Assembly: GCA_030068145.1 (NCBI GenBank)
Contig: JAPJBO010000096.1
Span: 310,001 to 374,000 of the forward strand
DNA: 64,000 nucleotides
Reading direction: 5' to 3'
Source of the DNA: Diplonema papillatum
Lineage: Eukaryota > Euglenozoa > Diplonemea > Diplonemida > Diplonemidae
The translations under genes were made by a program, and so were the position numbers. Positions within the stretch are counted from its first letter, which is position 1. Each line of letters opens with the position of its first letter. Below the pieces are notes generated by a model. That model worked only from the letters and a program-made list of their open reading frames with translations, was not told the origin of the DNA and did not search any database. Below, one piece after another: positions 41,144 through 51,633 of this stretch.

Positions 41144-44100
41144 CTATGTTTTTTTTTTTTTTTTTTCAGAGTTCGCTTGAGATCAGGGGCCGAGCTTGAC
41201 CTGGCGAGGTTTTGGCCAAACTCGGTCAAAGTCGGCCAGCAGTGGTAGTCTAAAATTGGCAAGCAACGTTACCAGCAACGCTTCCCACAGCAGCTGGCAG
41301 TAGCCTGCGAACCCCAGCTGCACACGCTGCTCTGTTTACGGTGTGCATCAACCCGTCTCAGACCGCAAGACGCCCTGCCACAGAGCTTCATGCGGAAGTG
41401 TGGCTTCGGAGCGCCGGTTCTGCCTGCCGGTGTTGAACTAGGCTGGCCAGATCCGAAAAAGACGTTGAAAAAAATCTCGGTCAGGGGTCTTTTCAAGAGA
41501 TCTCCAGTGCTGCACAGCATTGCGACAAGCCAATTATTCCTCCAGCGACGCGTAGTGCAGCCTCCTTGGGTTTGCACAGAATTTTGCAATGTATTTTGCC
41601 AGTGTCTCTTCGTCAATGCCTCGTGCCCCCATTTTACACTCCACGCCAACGAAAAGAACAGTTGCCAGATTGTCAGCAGCCAGCTTGCGCAACCTTGTCG
41701 ACACCAACCGAAGTTTGGAAAACAAGCGCTCCACTGATGCGGATCCCAGAGGAAGGATGGAGGCAAGCTGGAGAAGTTTGCAGGTTGCCGGGTACTTCAC
41801 GGACAGGTTCCCTGTTGTGAAGCGCTGAATCACAGTGTTGAGATCCGAGAGACCCAACTGACGAATCTCGGCACAAACGCTTGCACACTCAGATATGATG
41901 GAAGTTTTGTGTGCTTGGATCCACTTTGGCGGATGCACTGCCGGCGCTTCAAAATCTGGACAGGTATATTTGTCTGTGATGCCTGGTCCGACTGACATGT
42001 AATGGTCAGCAATCGAGGAAAGGGAATCCTGGGACACCTGTCCCTGTCAGGCTCCATCAAGTACGGTTGAGCAGTTGTTGTGTGGAAGGCCATGAAGGAT
42101 TCAAATAAATTTGTGAATTTGAAAAGGAGCCAAAGTTATCAGCCAGACCCAACAGGGCTGAGAGGGTCGCCCTCCAGCTCCCACCCAAAAAAACCACCCC
42201 AAAAATTCAAAATCATAGTTTTTTTTTTTTTTTTTTTGGCCTGACCGAGTTTTTTCTGGTTTAAAGTGCAAGCTCGGTCAGCTGACCGAGTTTACATGCA
42301 TAAGCTCGGCCACTGCTTGAGATTTCAGGGCTTTCCCTCCGGATGACCTTTGCTGAGTGGGCTTTCTTAGAGCAAGTGGTATGGGGCTTCCTGTTTGGTG
42401 TACACTTTCGTTGTGTATAAAAGTTCTCTTGGTCTATGGGGTAGAGGTCGATAACCCGAACAGGGTGTCGTCTCGCGAATAGCTTACTTATGCTAAAAGC
42501 TTGCTAACCGAATGGTGCTTCTAAGGCAAGCAAAACCCAGCAGCTCCCCGAATACCCAAAAGAAATGGGGGTGAGAAACGTACCTTTGTAGCAGAGGCAA
42601 GCTGGCGGAGCAACTCCTCGAGCCTGCGCATCATGCGGATTATGCTACCCTGTGTGCAATTCGTTATCCAGTTCGCGGCGTCTCAGAACACATTTGACTG
42701 GGCGCTTACTTCGCGCAAGCGCCGGCAGACGCACACATGTCGTAGGGATTAATGTCCCACTCCCTCACTGGCGTTGTTAACCCGTGCTCGCTAGATAAGC
42801 TGATCCCAGCTGCTTACTTTTTTTGTTTGTGACGGGGGAGGATTAGCCTGCTAGTGGATGATAGTTAATCTTTTCCCAAACACGCTGCCAGCGTTCTCTT
42901 TCGTGTTTACAATGCATTGTTACTACGAAAGTACTCGACGTAGCTGCTTTGACTCCGAATGGAAGGGAGAAAATATAGAGGTAGAGGGGAAAATACGATA
43001 CAAACACAATACTTTTGACCTGTTGTGTTTGTGTGATTTGTCGTGTTCGCGTGACCTCACGCCCGTTCAATACGTGGTTCGGTAGTTACAGCACTTGGGA
43101 TCCCTTCGGTTCTTTGTCTGGCAGTTATTGTCGAGCATTTCCTTCCAAGCTGGCGCTTACGTAAAAGACACACACCTCGTAAACTTCGGTCTGGCTGCAA
43201 ATGTCGATGAAACGCGCTCCGTTCATCCAGGCGTACGTCACGTCGAGAAGTGTCGGTTGAATCTTCGTTTCTTGGTCGGAGACGTCCAGACCGGACTCGC
43301 GCATGACTTCGCCGATCTTCTTGTCGATTTCGTACAGCAGCTGCAGCGGCTCTGTGCGTGTGTAGACGGTTTCGGAATGCGATGAGCTAATCGGCAGGTA
43401 TCCCTTTGCTTAGCTAAATATCTCCCGGAGGCCGATAAAGCCGCCGACGTCAAATTTTGCTAAGCATTGAGTTCTTTTGAGTACATGAACCACATGGATT
43501 AGCATGCACTTGTTAAGCAGCGGCTGCCAAAACTTGCCGTGACACCTATTTGATGCAAGGTAAAGGACAAGGTTGGAAGTAATTGGGAAAATTGTATTTT
43601 GTTGGAACCCTCGTAGCTCGCTGGGTCAGGCGCGCCAGGTACGTGCTGGACTAATTCCTGTCTGGGCTCGGAATGTGAAGTCCTCTTGGGTTTCCGTCGC
43701 AGTTCTCTCGTGTATGCCTACACCGAGCCAGTTTGCGAACGGGTTTCCGGACCTTGTTGTCGTTACACCACAGAAGCGACACTTCGGCACGGTGGCCTGT
43801 GAGTCGAGAAGTTGTGTTTCTGAGATGTTCACGGGTGGGCTTGCCTGCGGGTCTTGCGTTTGTGGAGGCGTCGGCGGTGGCAGCTCTGGTGTAGCCTCTG
43901 GTGTAGCCTCTGGTGTAGCCTCTGGTGTAGCCGGTCGGGCGGGTGGCTGTTCTATTGAGTCCAGTCGAGCGGAAGGCTGCTCTGGTGTGTTGGCTCGATG
44001 GAACTAGCTTGCCGGGATGCTACTGGTGCTTGGCTCGATGGAACAAGCTTGCCGGGATGCTACTGGTGCTTGGCTCGATGGAACAAGCTTGCCGGGATGC

Positions 44101-47100
44101 TACTGGTGCTTGGCTCGATGGAACAAGCTTGCCGGGATGCTACTGGTGCTTGGCTCGATGGAACAAGCTTGCCGGGATGCTACTGGTGCTTGGCTCGATG
44201 GAACAAGCTTGCCGGGATGCTACTGGTGCTTGGCTCGATGGAACAAGCTTGCCGGGATGCTACTGGTGCTTGGCTCGATGGAACAAGCTTGCCGGGATGC
44301 TACTGGTGCTTGGCTCGATGGAACAAGCTTGCCGGGATGCTACTGGTGCTTGGCTCGATGGAACAAGCTTGCCGGGATGCTACTGGTGCTTGGCTCGATG
44401 GAACAAGCTTGCCGGGATGCTACTGGTGCTTGGCTCGATGGAACAAGCTTGCCGGGATGCTACTGGTGCTTGGCTCGATGGAACAAGCTTGCCGGGATGC
44501 TACTGGTGCTTGGCCGAGAAGTTTGAGACGATTGAGGCTGGCGCGGATCTGACAGTGGTCGAGAATGGGCGTGATTGGATGCCCTGAAGCTCGTGAAGCG
44601 CGTCCGGTTCGACACATAAACCGCCGAGCGACTGAATTGACACCGTGTGGCGAGTATTTCCTACTGCGCAGGTGTAGCGATGGCCCGCATTGGTCCTCTC
44701 TTGGTAATCGCAACTGGCGGCCACGTCGAGTATTTCCTACTGGGCAGGTGTAGCGATGGCCCGCATTGGTCCTCTCTTGGTAATCGCAACTGGCGGCCAC
44801 GTCGAGTATTTCCTACTGGGCAGGTGTTGCGATGGCCCGCATTGGTCAGTAAGTGGGGCCCCGCAAGAGTTTCCGGTCGCATCAACAGCACCCCGCACTA
44901 CTATGCGGGGCGTATGTCGCTTCGTCGGTGTAAGCCTGCAGCAGGATCATTACCAAAGATTTCGATTCTGAATGGAACGAGGAAACGACTTTCAAACAGC
45001 TTGGAAACCGAGGATCCAAACATGGTCATGAAGGAAATCAAAAATCCCGAGCAATCGGAAAGGCAAACCAACTGTTCCCCTCGGCTCAACTGCGGTTGAT
45101 CGAGGGTGACATCAATTGCACTTATGCACGGTGGATGTCTCGGCTCGGCTCTGGGAACGATGAAGACCGCGGCCGGACGCGATAGTCAATGGGAATTGCA
45201 GAAGCATGACATACCTTTGAACTCTTCCTTCGGGTTCCAGCCCTCGACGTTGCGCTCCGTCGTAACGAGGGTCGAGAGGAGGGCGGAGATCTGGTTCGAC
45301 GACAGCGTTTTGAACACGTTCGCAAACAGCAACTCGCAGAGCAGCAGCTCGTTCTCGTCGCTGGTGCTGATCTCCGTTGCGACGCGCCCCTTCAGCCGCA
45401 CGATATTCTCCTTGTTCGTGTACTCCAGGCGCCGGAGGACCCGAAGCATGCCCTTGAGCTCCTTCTGCAGGACGACCTTTTTCGAGCTTTTGAGCTGCTT
45501 CCTCAGCTCGTCCGTGTGCCCCTGCAGCGCCGCCCGCTTCTGGTACCGGTCGAGGGCTGCGATCAGCTCCGGGGACGTGGTTTCGTGGCACTCGTTGCGG
45601 GCGACCTGGTTGGTCAGGATGCCCAGCCGCTTGAGGGACTGCGTGAGGGTGCCGCTCTTGATTCCCATTTCCTTGACGGGGTCGAGGATGGGGAACGTGC
45701 CTTTGTTCGCGTCGCGCGCGGCGTGCAGCGTGTTGAGCATCTTTTTCCGGGCCTCCGCGGACGCGAGGGAAGCCGGCACGAAGACCCTGTTCGTGCTGAT
45801 CTCCATCAGCTCCGACAAACTGAAGGGGAGCACCTCCATCACGCCGCTGTTCGGTCTATTCGCTGGGCAAGGGGGTGGCCGTCCGTCGGCGGTTTGCTCG
45901 GTACTGCGGGAGACCTCGTTCAGGACGTGGACGAGGACGTCCATGGTGTACACGGTCTTCACGGTGATCCCGTCGTCGCCCATCTTCTCGTGCGCGTTGC
46001 ACGACAGCAGCACACCCCAGCTGTAGTCGACTCCGGCTGCGGTCTCGACCCGCATGATACGCCCAGACTGCAGGAACTTCAGGCAGTGCTCCGGCTTCGT
46101 CATGATCGCGCGCACCTCCGCGGCGTACCGCTTAAGCTGCGCCTTGGCGTTGAAGTACTCAGCGACCACCTGTCACGCGTTTTGTTTTGTTTGAAAATAC
46201 TCGGCGTAGCTGCTTTGACTCCGAATGGAAGGGAGGAAATACAGAGGTAACGGGCAAATACAATACAAGCACAATCTGATTTGTTCTTCGCTTACACCAC
46301 CGAGCGTTGTCTTCTCACTCAGGTCCTCGGGTGAGATGTGCCGCCTGTCGGGTGTTGGATCCGGGGCTCTAGCGTGCGAGAAGTCTCGGCCCTGGATGGC
46401 ACTGGCGAGGAGCTTCACAGGACGCTCAGCTCGTGCTTGATTACTAGTTTTTAGTACCGATAATATATTGTCAACAAAATACTCGAGGGACTGCCTTGTG
46501 CTCATTTCGAGGGAGGCTAGAGGGGGATACGACAACACAACTACAAAGTGGGTCTTTTTTGCTGAACGCTTACGCCCGCCACTGAACCCAGATTTACCTG
46601 TGTTTCGTGTGGCTACAGCACATTTACCGTCTGGCTCCTAATTTATGTAGTTCTTAATTTATAAATATTGGGAAATTTGAAAGAACATTTCCGGAGTTGG
46701 GGCTTGCACTGATAAACGAAGCAACGGACGATCAGCATCAACTGACCAAAGGTAATGAAAATGATAAGGCAAAAGTTTCTTGTTCTTCGCGTGTACAGGG
46801 TATAAACCTCTCACACAGTATTAAGAAAACAATTAACGATTTATAAATTAAAAATTACATAAAACAAAAGCCTGTAAAACAGAGGCGCGCCACACACTGC
46901 ACCGTACCGTGGGCCTGCGGCGCCGCCAAAAAGAAACTGATCCACAAAGAGTGGGTGCCGAGAATAACAACTAAGGATTTATAAATTAGCGGCCGATAAA
47001 TTTTAAACCGCGCATATTATTGGCCTATAAATTAGAGGCTGGATGGTACCTCCTGATGTTGGAATATTGCTGCGATAGTTTTTGGGGAGTCACCGGCATG

Positions 47101-49221
47101 CCGACGGGCACCACGCTATACCTTTTGATCTTTTGCAACTGGCAGTCTCCTCAAGCATTTTCTACATACCTACCACCCCCCGTGTTTAAGATCGCGCCCT
47201 CCCCCCCCGTGTATAAGATCGGTTTTTTTGAGAAATGAGGGCGAACTTATACACGGGGGGAGGGGTGGGGTCCCGCGCAGCGGGAAAGTTTTTTTTTGGG
47301 CGTTTTTACTGTGGGGGGGGGTTCAGGGCCCCGCGCAGCGGAAAAAAAATTTGGGGTGTTTTTTGTCCCCCCCCGTGTTTAAGATCGTCCCCCCCCGTGT
47401 ATAAGATCGGTTTTTTTGGGGGGCGATCTTAAACACGGAAAAACGCGATCTTAAACACGGGGGGGGGGGGGGGGGGGTAGGTACAACAAAAAAGACAGGC
47501 GCGTTTTGTTTGCGCGTGCCGGTTGATCGTTTTTCCCACTTGTATTTAGCCTGTGTATATTCAGGTGAGGAATTCTGATCAACCACCAAAACACGCTCCC
47601 TACGTCATTTTAGCCTGCACAATACATTGAAGGGCCCCGCCCGCAAGATTGTTGAAACTAAAAAAGACAAGACCTCCTCGTGCGGGATAGTGATCTGCGC
47701 GATTTTGCCTTCAACCTCCTTGATGTCGGATTCGAGCTTGGGCCGTCCTCTGTCGGTCTGGAACTGCAGGAAGCTCCTGCACATGATGTAGAGTGGGTCG
47801 ATATCTTCGACCCTCAACACGTTCAGCACCATGTTGAACGTCAAGTGGAACGCGGAAAGAAGCGGATCAGCCTGGCCGGAGGTCATCCCCTTGATCACGT
47901 CGGGGGGGACCGCTTCGTCGATCATCGAGATTGCGAGCCCATGGGTGTCGATACCTCGCCGACCGGCTCGGCCGGACATTTGGACGTATTCCCCGGATGT
48001 CAGCCAGCGCGTACCTTCGCCGTCGAACTTTCGGACGGACGTGAAAACGACGGTTCTGCTGGGCATGTTCAACCCCATGGCGAACGTCTCGGTCGAGAAC
48101 AAAACTTTGATGAGCCCTTCTCCAAAAAGGAGCTCGACAACTTCTTTGAGGATGGGAAGCAGCCCTGAGTGGTGGATGCCGACGCCTCTTTTCAACAAGG
48201 GGAGCAGGTTGGTGACCGCGGAAAGTTGACGGTCGTCTTCACCAAGCGCTTCCATCGCGTTGTTGAAGATGGTCTCGACGAGCATTTTCTCCTCGTTGTC
48301 GTTGAAGTCCATCTTCGACATGTACTGGGCGTAGAGCTCGCACTCCTTCTTCGAGAACGAGAAGACGATGCACGGCGAGAGCCGGTTGGCCATGATCAGC
48401 TTGATGATCTTCGCGAGGTGCACGCTCTGGTCGCCGCCTCCTTTCCTCCCCTTCCCCTTCGTCGTCGCCGCCGACGTCGTTTCCTTCGACCCCACGGCGG
48501 CCATCGCCCGCTTGAAAACGCTCTCCTTGAAGTTCGACTTTTCGTCTACCACCATGTAAATCTCTTCCGCGCCCACAGGGTACACGTAGTGCTGGAGAGG
48601 AGTCGGCCGGTAGTCTGTGTAGATGCACGTGCACTTTTTCCCCGGATGGATATGCATGATCCACTCGGCGAACTCCTGCGAGTTGGGGATGGTGGCTGAG
48701 AGGAAGACGAACTGCACTTTGTCGGGCAGGAGGATGATGGTTTCCTCCCAGGCGACACCTCGGATCTTGTCCCGCATATAGTGCACTTCATCAAAAATCA
48801 CGCAGCCGACCTCGCGAAGCATCTCGCTGCCTCTGTACAGCATCGACCGCAGGATCTCCGTGGTCATGACCAAGCAATCCGCCTCCGGCTTGATTGTGAC
48901 GTCTCCGGTCATCAGCCCAACGCTATCAAAACGCTCCATGAGCTCTCCGTATTTCTGGTTGGACAGGGCTTTGATCGGAGAAGTGTAGATCACCCGCTGC
49001 TTGGCCCGCAGCGCCATAGCGATAGCGTAAATCGCGACCGTCGTCTTCCCGGCCGACGTGTGCGCTGCCACCATCACGCTCTCGCCGTCTTCGAGGGACG
49101 TGACGGCGTCCTTTTGGAACTTGTCGAGCTCGTACGGGAACGTGATCGCCGGCTCCCGGGCGAGCTTCGGCTTCTTATCCGCCTCTTCATCGCCCTCAGG
49201 GCTGCGCCCCCTCTTCGCCAT
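41051..49221 (-). CDS. MTR4: MTR4 (SKIV2L2-type) exosome RNA helicase, five exons
   Basis: The exons are 49221-47674, 46169-45215, 43408-43176, 42649-42584 and 41143-41051. They join in frame to 964 residues. The protein is the nuclear DExH helicase that unwinds RNA for the exosome, usually as part of TRAMP. Visible motifs are Walker [29 protein letters not shown] and [10 protein letters not shown] in exon 1. Exon 2 holds the arch/KOW region, and exons 3-5 hold the helical C-terminus ([34 protein letters not shown], and the end [20 protein letters not shown], close to the eukaryotic consensus). Length is slightly below the usual 1040-1070 because the N-terminus is short. The start is the ATG at 49221; the longer open frame upstream is a decayed duplicate. 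Every intron is GT-AG and phase-consistent (0, 1, 0, 0). Introns carry a hAT element, Fam-B copies, minisatellites and an rDNA fragment. Confidence 0.96.
41184..42315. mobile_element. hAT element with 8-bp target duplication
   Basis: The ends are CAGGGGCCGAGCTT and, inward from the right, CAGTGGCCGAGCTT, the CAGNGG type usual for hAT transposons. The flanking duplication CTTGAGAT is perfect (41176-41183 and 42316-42323). At 1132 bp it is internally deleted; only the transposase C-terminus remains. It is inserted in a Fam-C repeat inside MTR4 intron 4. Confidence 0.93.
41534..42037 (-). pseudogene. hAT transposase C-terminal fragment
   Basis: A 167-residue open frame contains the hAT dimerisation region: [20 protein letters not shown] followed by [22 protein letters not shown]. 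The RNase-H catalytic part and BED finger are missing, so the fragment cannot act as a transposase. It is antisense neither to nor in frame with MTR4; it simply lies in the intron on the same strand. Confidence 0.88.
42324..42480 (+). repeat. Right part of the Fam-C copy split by hAT
   Basis: With 41166-41183 it forms one Fam-C unit once the hAT and one duplication are removed: TTCGCTTGAGAT then TTCAGGGCTTTCCC, GGATGACC and TTTCTTAGAGCAAG. Confidence 0.75.
42584..42649 (-). CDS. MTR4: MTR4 exon 4
   Basis: A 66-bp exon coding [20 protein letters not shown] plus two residues. The acceptor is CACACAG and the donor is AAAG|GTACGT. Confidence 0.93.
42870..43170 (+). mobile_element. Fam-D remnant plus Fam-B element
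   Basis: Bases 42870-42925 are a Fam-D end (ACACGCTGCCAGCG, ACAATGCATTG). Fam-B follows, with its left end TACTCGACGTAGCTGC and its right end inward AAATGCTCGAC. Its tail GCGCTTACGTAAAAG reaches within a few bases of the MTR4 exon 3 donor. Confidence 0.75.
43176..43408 (-). CDS. MTR4: MTR4 exon 3
   Basis: The acceptor is GCTAAG|CAAAGG, chosen because it alone keeps frame with exon 2. The donor is TACGAG|GTGTGT, with a Fam-B tail right behind it. Confidence 0.85.
43867..43935 (+). repeat. 12-bp tandem repeat GGTGTAGCCTCT
   Basis: There are four to five units in MTR4 intron 2. Confidence 0.85.
43985..44516 (+). repeat. 40-bp minisatellite, about 13 units
   Basis: The unit is TTGGCTCGATGGAACAAGCT then TGCCGGGATGCTACTGGTGC. 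All units are identical except the first (GGAACTAGC), so expansion is recent. All three plus frames stay open because 40 is not a multiple of 3 and the unit has no stops. Confidence 0.97.
44655..44850 (+). repeat. Short tandem array derived from a Fam-A end
   Basis: Two and a half units of about 76 bp contain CGCAACTGGCGGCCACGTCG and AGTATTTCCTACTGGGCAGG, which resemble the Fam-A right end. Confidence 0.7.
44915..45220 (+). rRNA. rDNA fragment: SSU 3' end, ITS1, 5.8S start
   Basis: GGTGTAAGCCTGCAGCAGGA then TCATTA at about 44930-44953 is the 18S 3' end. After about 160 bp of ITS1, ACGGTGGATGTCTCGGCTC, CGATGAAGACCGCGG and GGGAATTGCAG (45127-45201) are the 5.8S core in order. The next bases, AAGCATGACATACCTTTGAAC, still follow the 5.8S pattern up to CTTTGAAC, where they meet MTR4 exon 2. 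The fragment lies antisense inside MTR4 intron 2. It is partial, so it cannot be a working rRNA gene. Confidence 0.85.
45215..46169 (-). CDS. MTR4: MTR4 exon 2
   Basis: The acceptor is GTGACAG|GTGGTC and the donor is TTCAAAG|GTATGTC. The donor lies in 5.8S rDNA-like sequence. Confidence 0.95.
46185..46320 (+). mobile_element. Fam-B element, right-truncated, near a 3' splice site
   Basis: The left end AAATACTCGGCGTAGCTGCT and CCGAATGGAAGGGAGGAAAT match the other Fam-B copies. On the gene strand it ends about 20 bases before the acceptor of MTR4 exon 2. Confidence 0.75.
46476..46626 (+). mobile_element. Fam-A element, right-truncated
   Basis: The left end and body are present; the copy stops at CACATTTACC and passes into Fam-J. 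Confidence 0.75.
46627..46975. repeat. Fam-J repeat with a second insert
   Basis: It matches 37408-37990; the insert 46688-46825 resembles 628-760. Confidence 0.65.
47125..47166 (+). repeat. Fam-A tail fragment
   Basis: GATCTTTTGCAACTGGCAGT then CTCCTCAAGCATTTTCTACA, cut by the following foldback element. Confidence 0.7.
47167..47483. mobile_element. Foldback MITE, G-rich
   Basis: The ends TACCTACC...CCCCCGTGTTTAAGATCG and CGATCTTAAACACGG...GGTAGGTA mirror each other. Inside are more copies of CCCCCCGTGTATAAGATCGG. It belongs to the same family as 1055-1217. Confidence 0.75.
47488..47655 (+). repeat. Fam-D repeat beside a 5' splice site
   Basis: GATCAACCACCAAAACACGC and TGCACAATACATTGAAGGGC mark the copy. 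Its end is about 20 bases from the MTR4 exon 1 donor. Confidence 0.75.
47674..49221 (-). CDS. MTR4: MTR4 exon 1
   Basis: 516 codons covering the helicase core. The donor is GAGGAG|GTCTTG, and a Fam-D repeat starts about 20 bases into the intron. Confidence 0.95.
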
Positions 49222-49429
49222 GGTGAAGAGGCTGCAAGTCGAGTTTCTTTTTACCCCCCCTCTCTCTGTAAGGTTGCTTCCGGTGGTCGAGCAAAATACT
49301 GGCAGGGTTTGCCATGGAACTAGTACCTCCCCATTCCCATTCCGCAAACCCGTGCCCGGGAATGTCAGCGCTGTAGAGCGATGACGAACGAGAACACGTA
49401 CAGGTGGGTGGGCCCCTGGGACTGCCAAG

Positions 49430-49850
49430 GCGTGATTGCCCCGTCCCTGTCTCCCAGGCCCATATTTTTGGTTGGACAGAGCTTTGATCGGAGAAGTGTC
49501 GATCACCCGCTGCTTGGGCCGCAGCGCCATAGCGATGGCGTATGTCGCGACCGTCGTCTTCCCGACCGACGTGTGCGCTGCCACCATAACGCTCTCGCCG
49601 TCTTCGAGGGACGTGACGGCGTCCTTTTCGAACTTGTCGAGCTCGTACGGGAACGTGATCACCGGCTCCCGGGCGAGCTTCGGCTTCTTGTCCGCCTCTT
49701 CATCGCCCTCAGGGCTGCGCCCTCTTCGCCATGGTGAAGAGGCTGCAAGTCGAGTTTCTGTTTACCACCCCTCTCTCTGTAAGGTTGCTTCCGGGGTCGC
49801 CGAGCAAAATACTGGCGGGATTTGCCCTGGAGCTAGCGCATAAGTAGAAA
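49430..49850 (-). pseudogene. Decayed duplicate of the MTR4 5' end
   Basis: It matches MTR4 from the 5' flank (CTCTCTCTGTAAGGTTGCTT, AGCAAAATACTGGC) through about codon 85. The copy lost one C right after the ATG, giving MAKRAQP and a stop. Its Walker A reads AHTSVGKT, and it ends after SNQKYG. It lies directly upstream of the true gene in the same orientation, so it may also supply or disturb promoter sequence. Confidence 0.9.
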
Positions 49851-50129
49851 GTCGCGCCACCAGTTCTCTTCTCACTTCTAGATCCTTCTTCCGCACGAGT
49901 CCCTTTGGATGCAGCGCAAGCAAAGCAAAAAGGCCGATACCACCCCCCCTTACAACGACATGACCACCTACTTGAGGGTCTTAGATCTCGTTCGTTACCG
50001 GAATCGTTGGACAAGACTCGGCTCGGAGATGTGGTATGACTCGGCGCCTTCGCTCTCTCTCGGGAAGGTCAACAACGGCAGCGATAACCGTGAGAACAAC
50101 ACACACGTGCGGGTCGTGGAGGAAGCCCT

Positions 50130-50345
50130 GGGACTGTTAAGACGTGCCCTTGTCCCTCCAGCTTGGCACACCTGGCGGTGGAGCGACACCCTTCGACTTC
50201 CTTTGATGTGTTCTCTCTCTCCCTCAGCGCCACTGCGATCGAGTGAAGCGCGACTGTCGTCTTCAGCGTTGACATTCAGGGCACTGGGCAGAAGTCACAT
50301 TCCACTCGCCACCGCTGTGATGAAGCGAAATGCTGTGGTTTAATT
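50130..50345 (-). pseudogene. Older remnant of the same MTR4 5' duplicate
   Basis: Words such as CCTGGGACTGTTAAG, CAGCGCCACTGCGATCGAGT and GCGACTGTCGTCTTC align with 49420-49570, with many changes. It appears to be a third, older copy. Confidence 0.5.
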
Positions 50346-50463
50346 AACCAGTTGGATTCCTTTTGTTCGTAACAGTCCCTAGCTGCTCAGAATAGGTCGA
50401 GGAAGCGATTTCCCCAAGTCCCCATGTCTTCAATCGCTCGCTTCACCTCCTCTTTGCTTCCAG

Positions 50464-50850
50464 CTATCCTGAAGGCAACTTCGCGGTGAACCGCCGTAAG
50501 AAAAAGATTGCAAGAACGTGTTTTGTTTCGCAGTCATCCATCATGGTGCCGCTCGGGACACGGAAAAGCAGGGGCATGGGGAGGCAGGGCGGGTAATCGA
50601 GAGCATAGAGCGCTTCCTGGGCAGCCTCGTGACACGCAATAAAAGCGGGGCTGATGTAGCCGCCTGAACCAGGTAAGCTTGCCGCAAGTGTCACAGCCTT
50701 GCCTCGTCTCGTATCCAGCGGTCTGACGTGATGCGACTTGTTGTTGGATCCGGCTCGATTCAATTCAGCTCGGGGTGTGATACGAGCTCCACTTGGTACC
50801 GGGTCTTGCATGCTATCAACACAACATGCAAAAAACAAAAAACAAAACAC
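50464..50850 (-). CDS. Open frame of uncertain coding status
   Basis: A 128-residue ORF contains VRPLDTRRGKAVTLAASLPG and a non-repetitive stretch (YISPAFIACHEAAQEALYAL). Composition is plausible for an exon, but no domain, splice signal or paralogue is recognised, and the N-terminal residues look like intergenic sequence. Confidence 0.25.
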   Translation of the reverse strand: MFCFLFFACCVDSMQDPVPSGARITPRAELNRAGSNNKSHHVRPLDTRRGKAVTLAASLPGSGGYISPAFIACHEAAQEALYALDYPPCLPMPLLFRVPSGTMMDDCETKHVLAIFFLRRFTAKLPSG

Positions 50851-51633
50851 TTCGTGCCTCCATAAACAAGTGAGCCATGTGCACTGTGTGCACGATCAAC
50901 CCCCCCCCCCCCGCAGAATGCTTCAAAATGCGGTGGTTGGCAGGTGGAAAGGCTCTGAAAGGCCTTTCAGGCACAACCCACTTCGACTTCAGCGCTCTTG
51001 CAGCCTTGCAACGAGTAGTTTCGATGCACGCTTCTGCTCAGGGGCGACTACCCCGCGCCTGTCCCACCCAGGGAGCCGATGGCCTATACCTTTTGCAAGC
51101 ATAAGAACACACACATAGGGTGTGTTCTTATGCTTGCACAGATCGGTCTGGAAGACCTGCAGAATCCCGTACGAACAACGGTAAGGGGTTCAAAAGACAC
51201 TCTGCAGGCCGGGATGCGGTTGAAGTGTTGACAGGGTCGACCTTGCTGATAAGGTTGCGCTAGAATCACAACGCAAGGGAAACGCCGCTATAGGCGGTGG
51301 CGAGTTCCCCTTTCTCCAACACGGGAGGCAATCGGTAAGTAAAGAATTGATACAGACACCGAAGGCGCTAAGATGTCGGGGACGGATTGCGGAAACGGAC
51401 AACAAAGTTCGAGGGATTGGGCGACAAGGGATTCGACGAAACATATTGGTTTTTTTTTTTTTTTTTTTGGTTTATCTTTTGAAGTGAGACGGCTGAACCA
51501 GGGTACCAGCTCTTCCCTCGACCTTGCGGGAAACTGATCTTGTGGTTCGATGTCTGGTTGGGTGGGCATGCACTGCTGTAGCCGGCAGGCATTGTACTAT
51601 TCCTTTGCATCGCGCAGCAGCATTAATGTTTTT
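50851..51633. other. Intergenic with a perfect hairpin
   Basis: The only clear structure is the inverted repeat at 51095-51137. A poly-C tract lies at 50901-50913 and a poly-T tract at 51450-51468. No gene is seen. Confidence 0.5.
51095..51137. repeat. Perfect 18-bp inverted repeat
   Basis: GCAAGCATAAGAACACAC and its exact complement are separated by 7 bases, making a strong hairpin in DNA or RNA. No longer copy of it is seen elsewhere in the window. Confidence 0.9.

Noticed and set aside
43943-44587. ORFs in all three plus frames encoding a Leu/Cys/Trp repeat protein
   Set aside because: A stop-free 40-bp minisatellite opens every frame; there is no start context or domain.
47605-49662. 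Upstream start for MTR4 at 49662
   Set aside because: The extra N-terminus is the decayed 5' duplicate reading in by chance; the ATG at 49221 matches the true gene start and its 5' flank.
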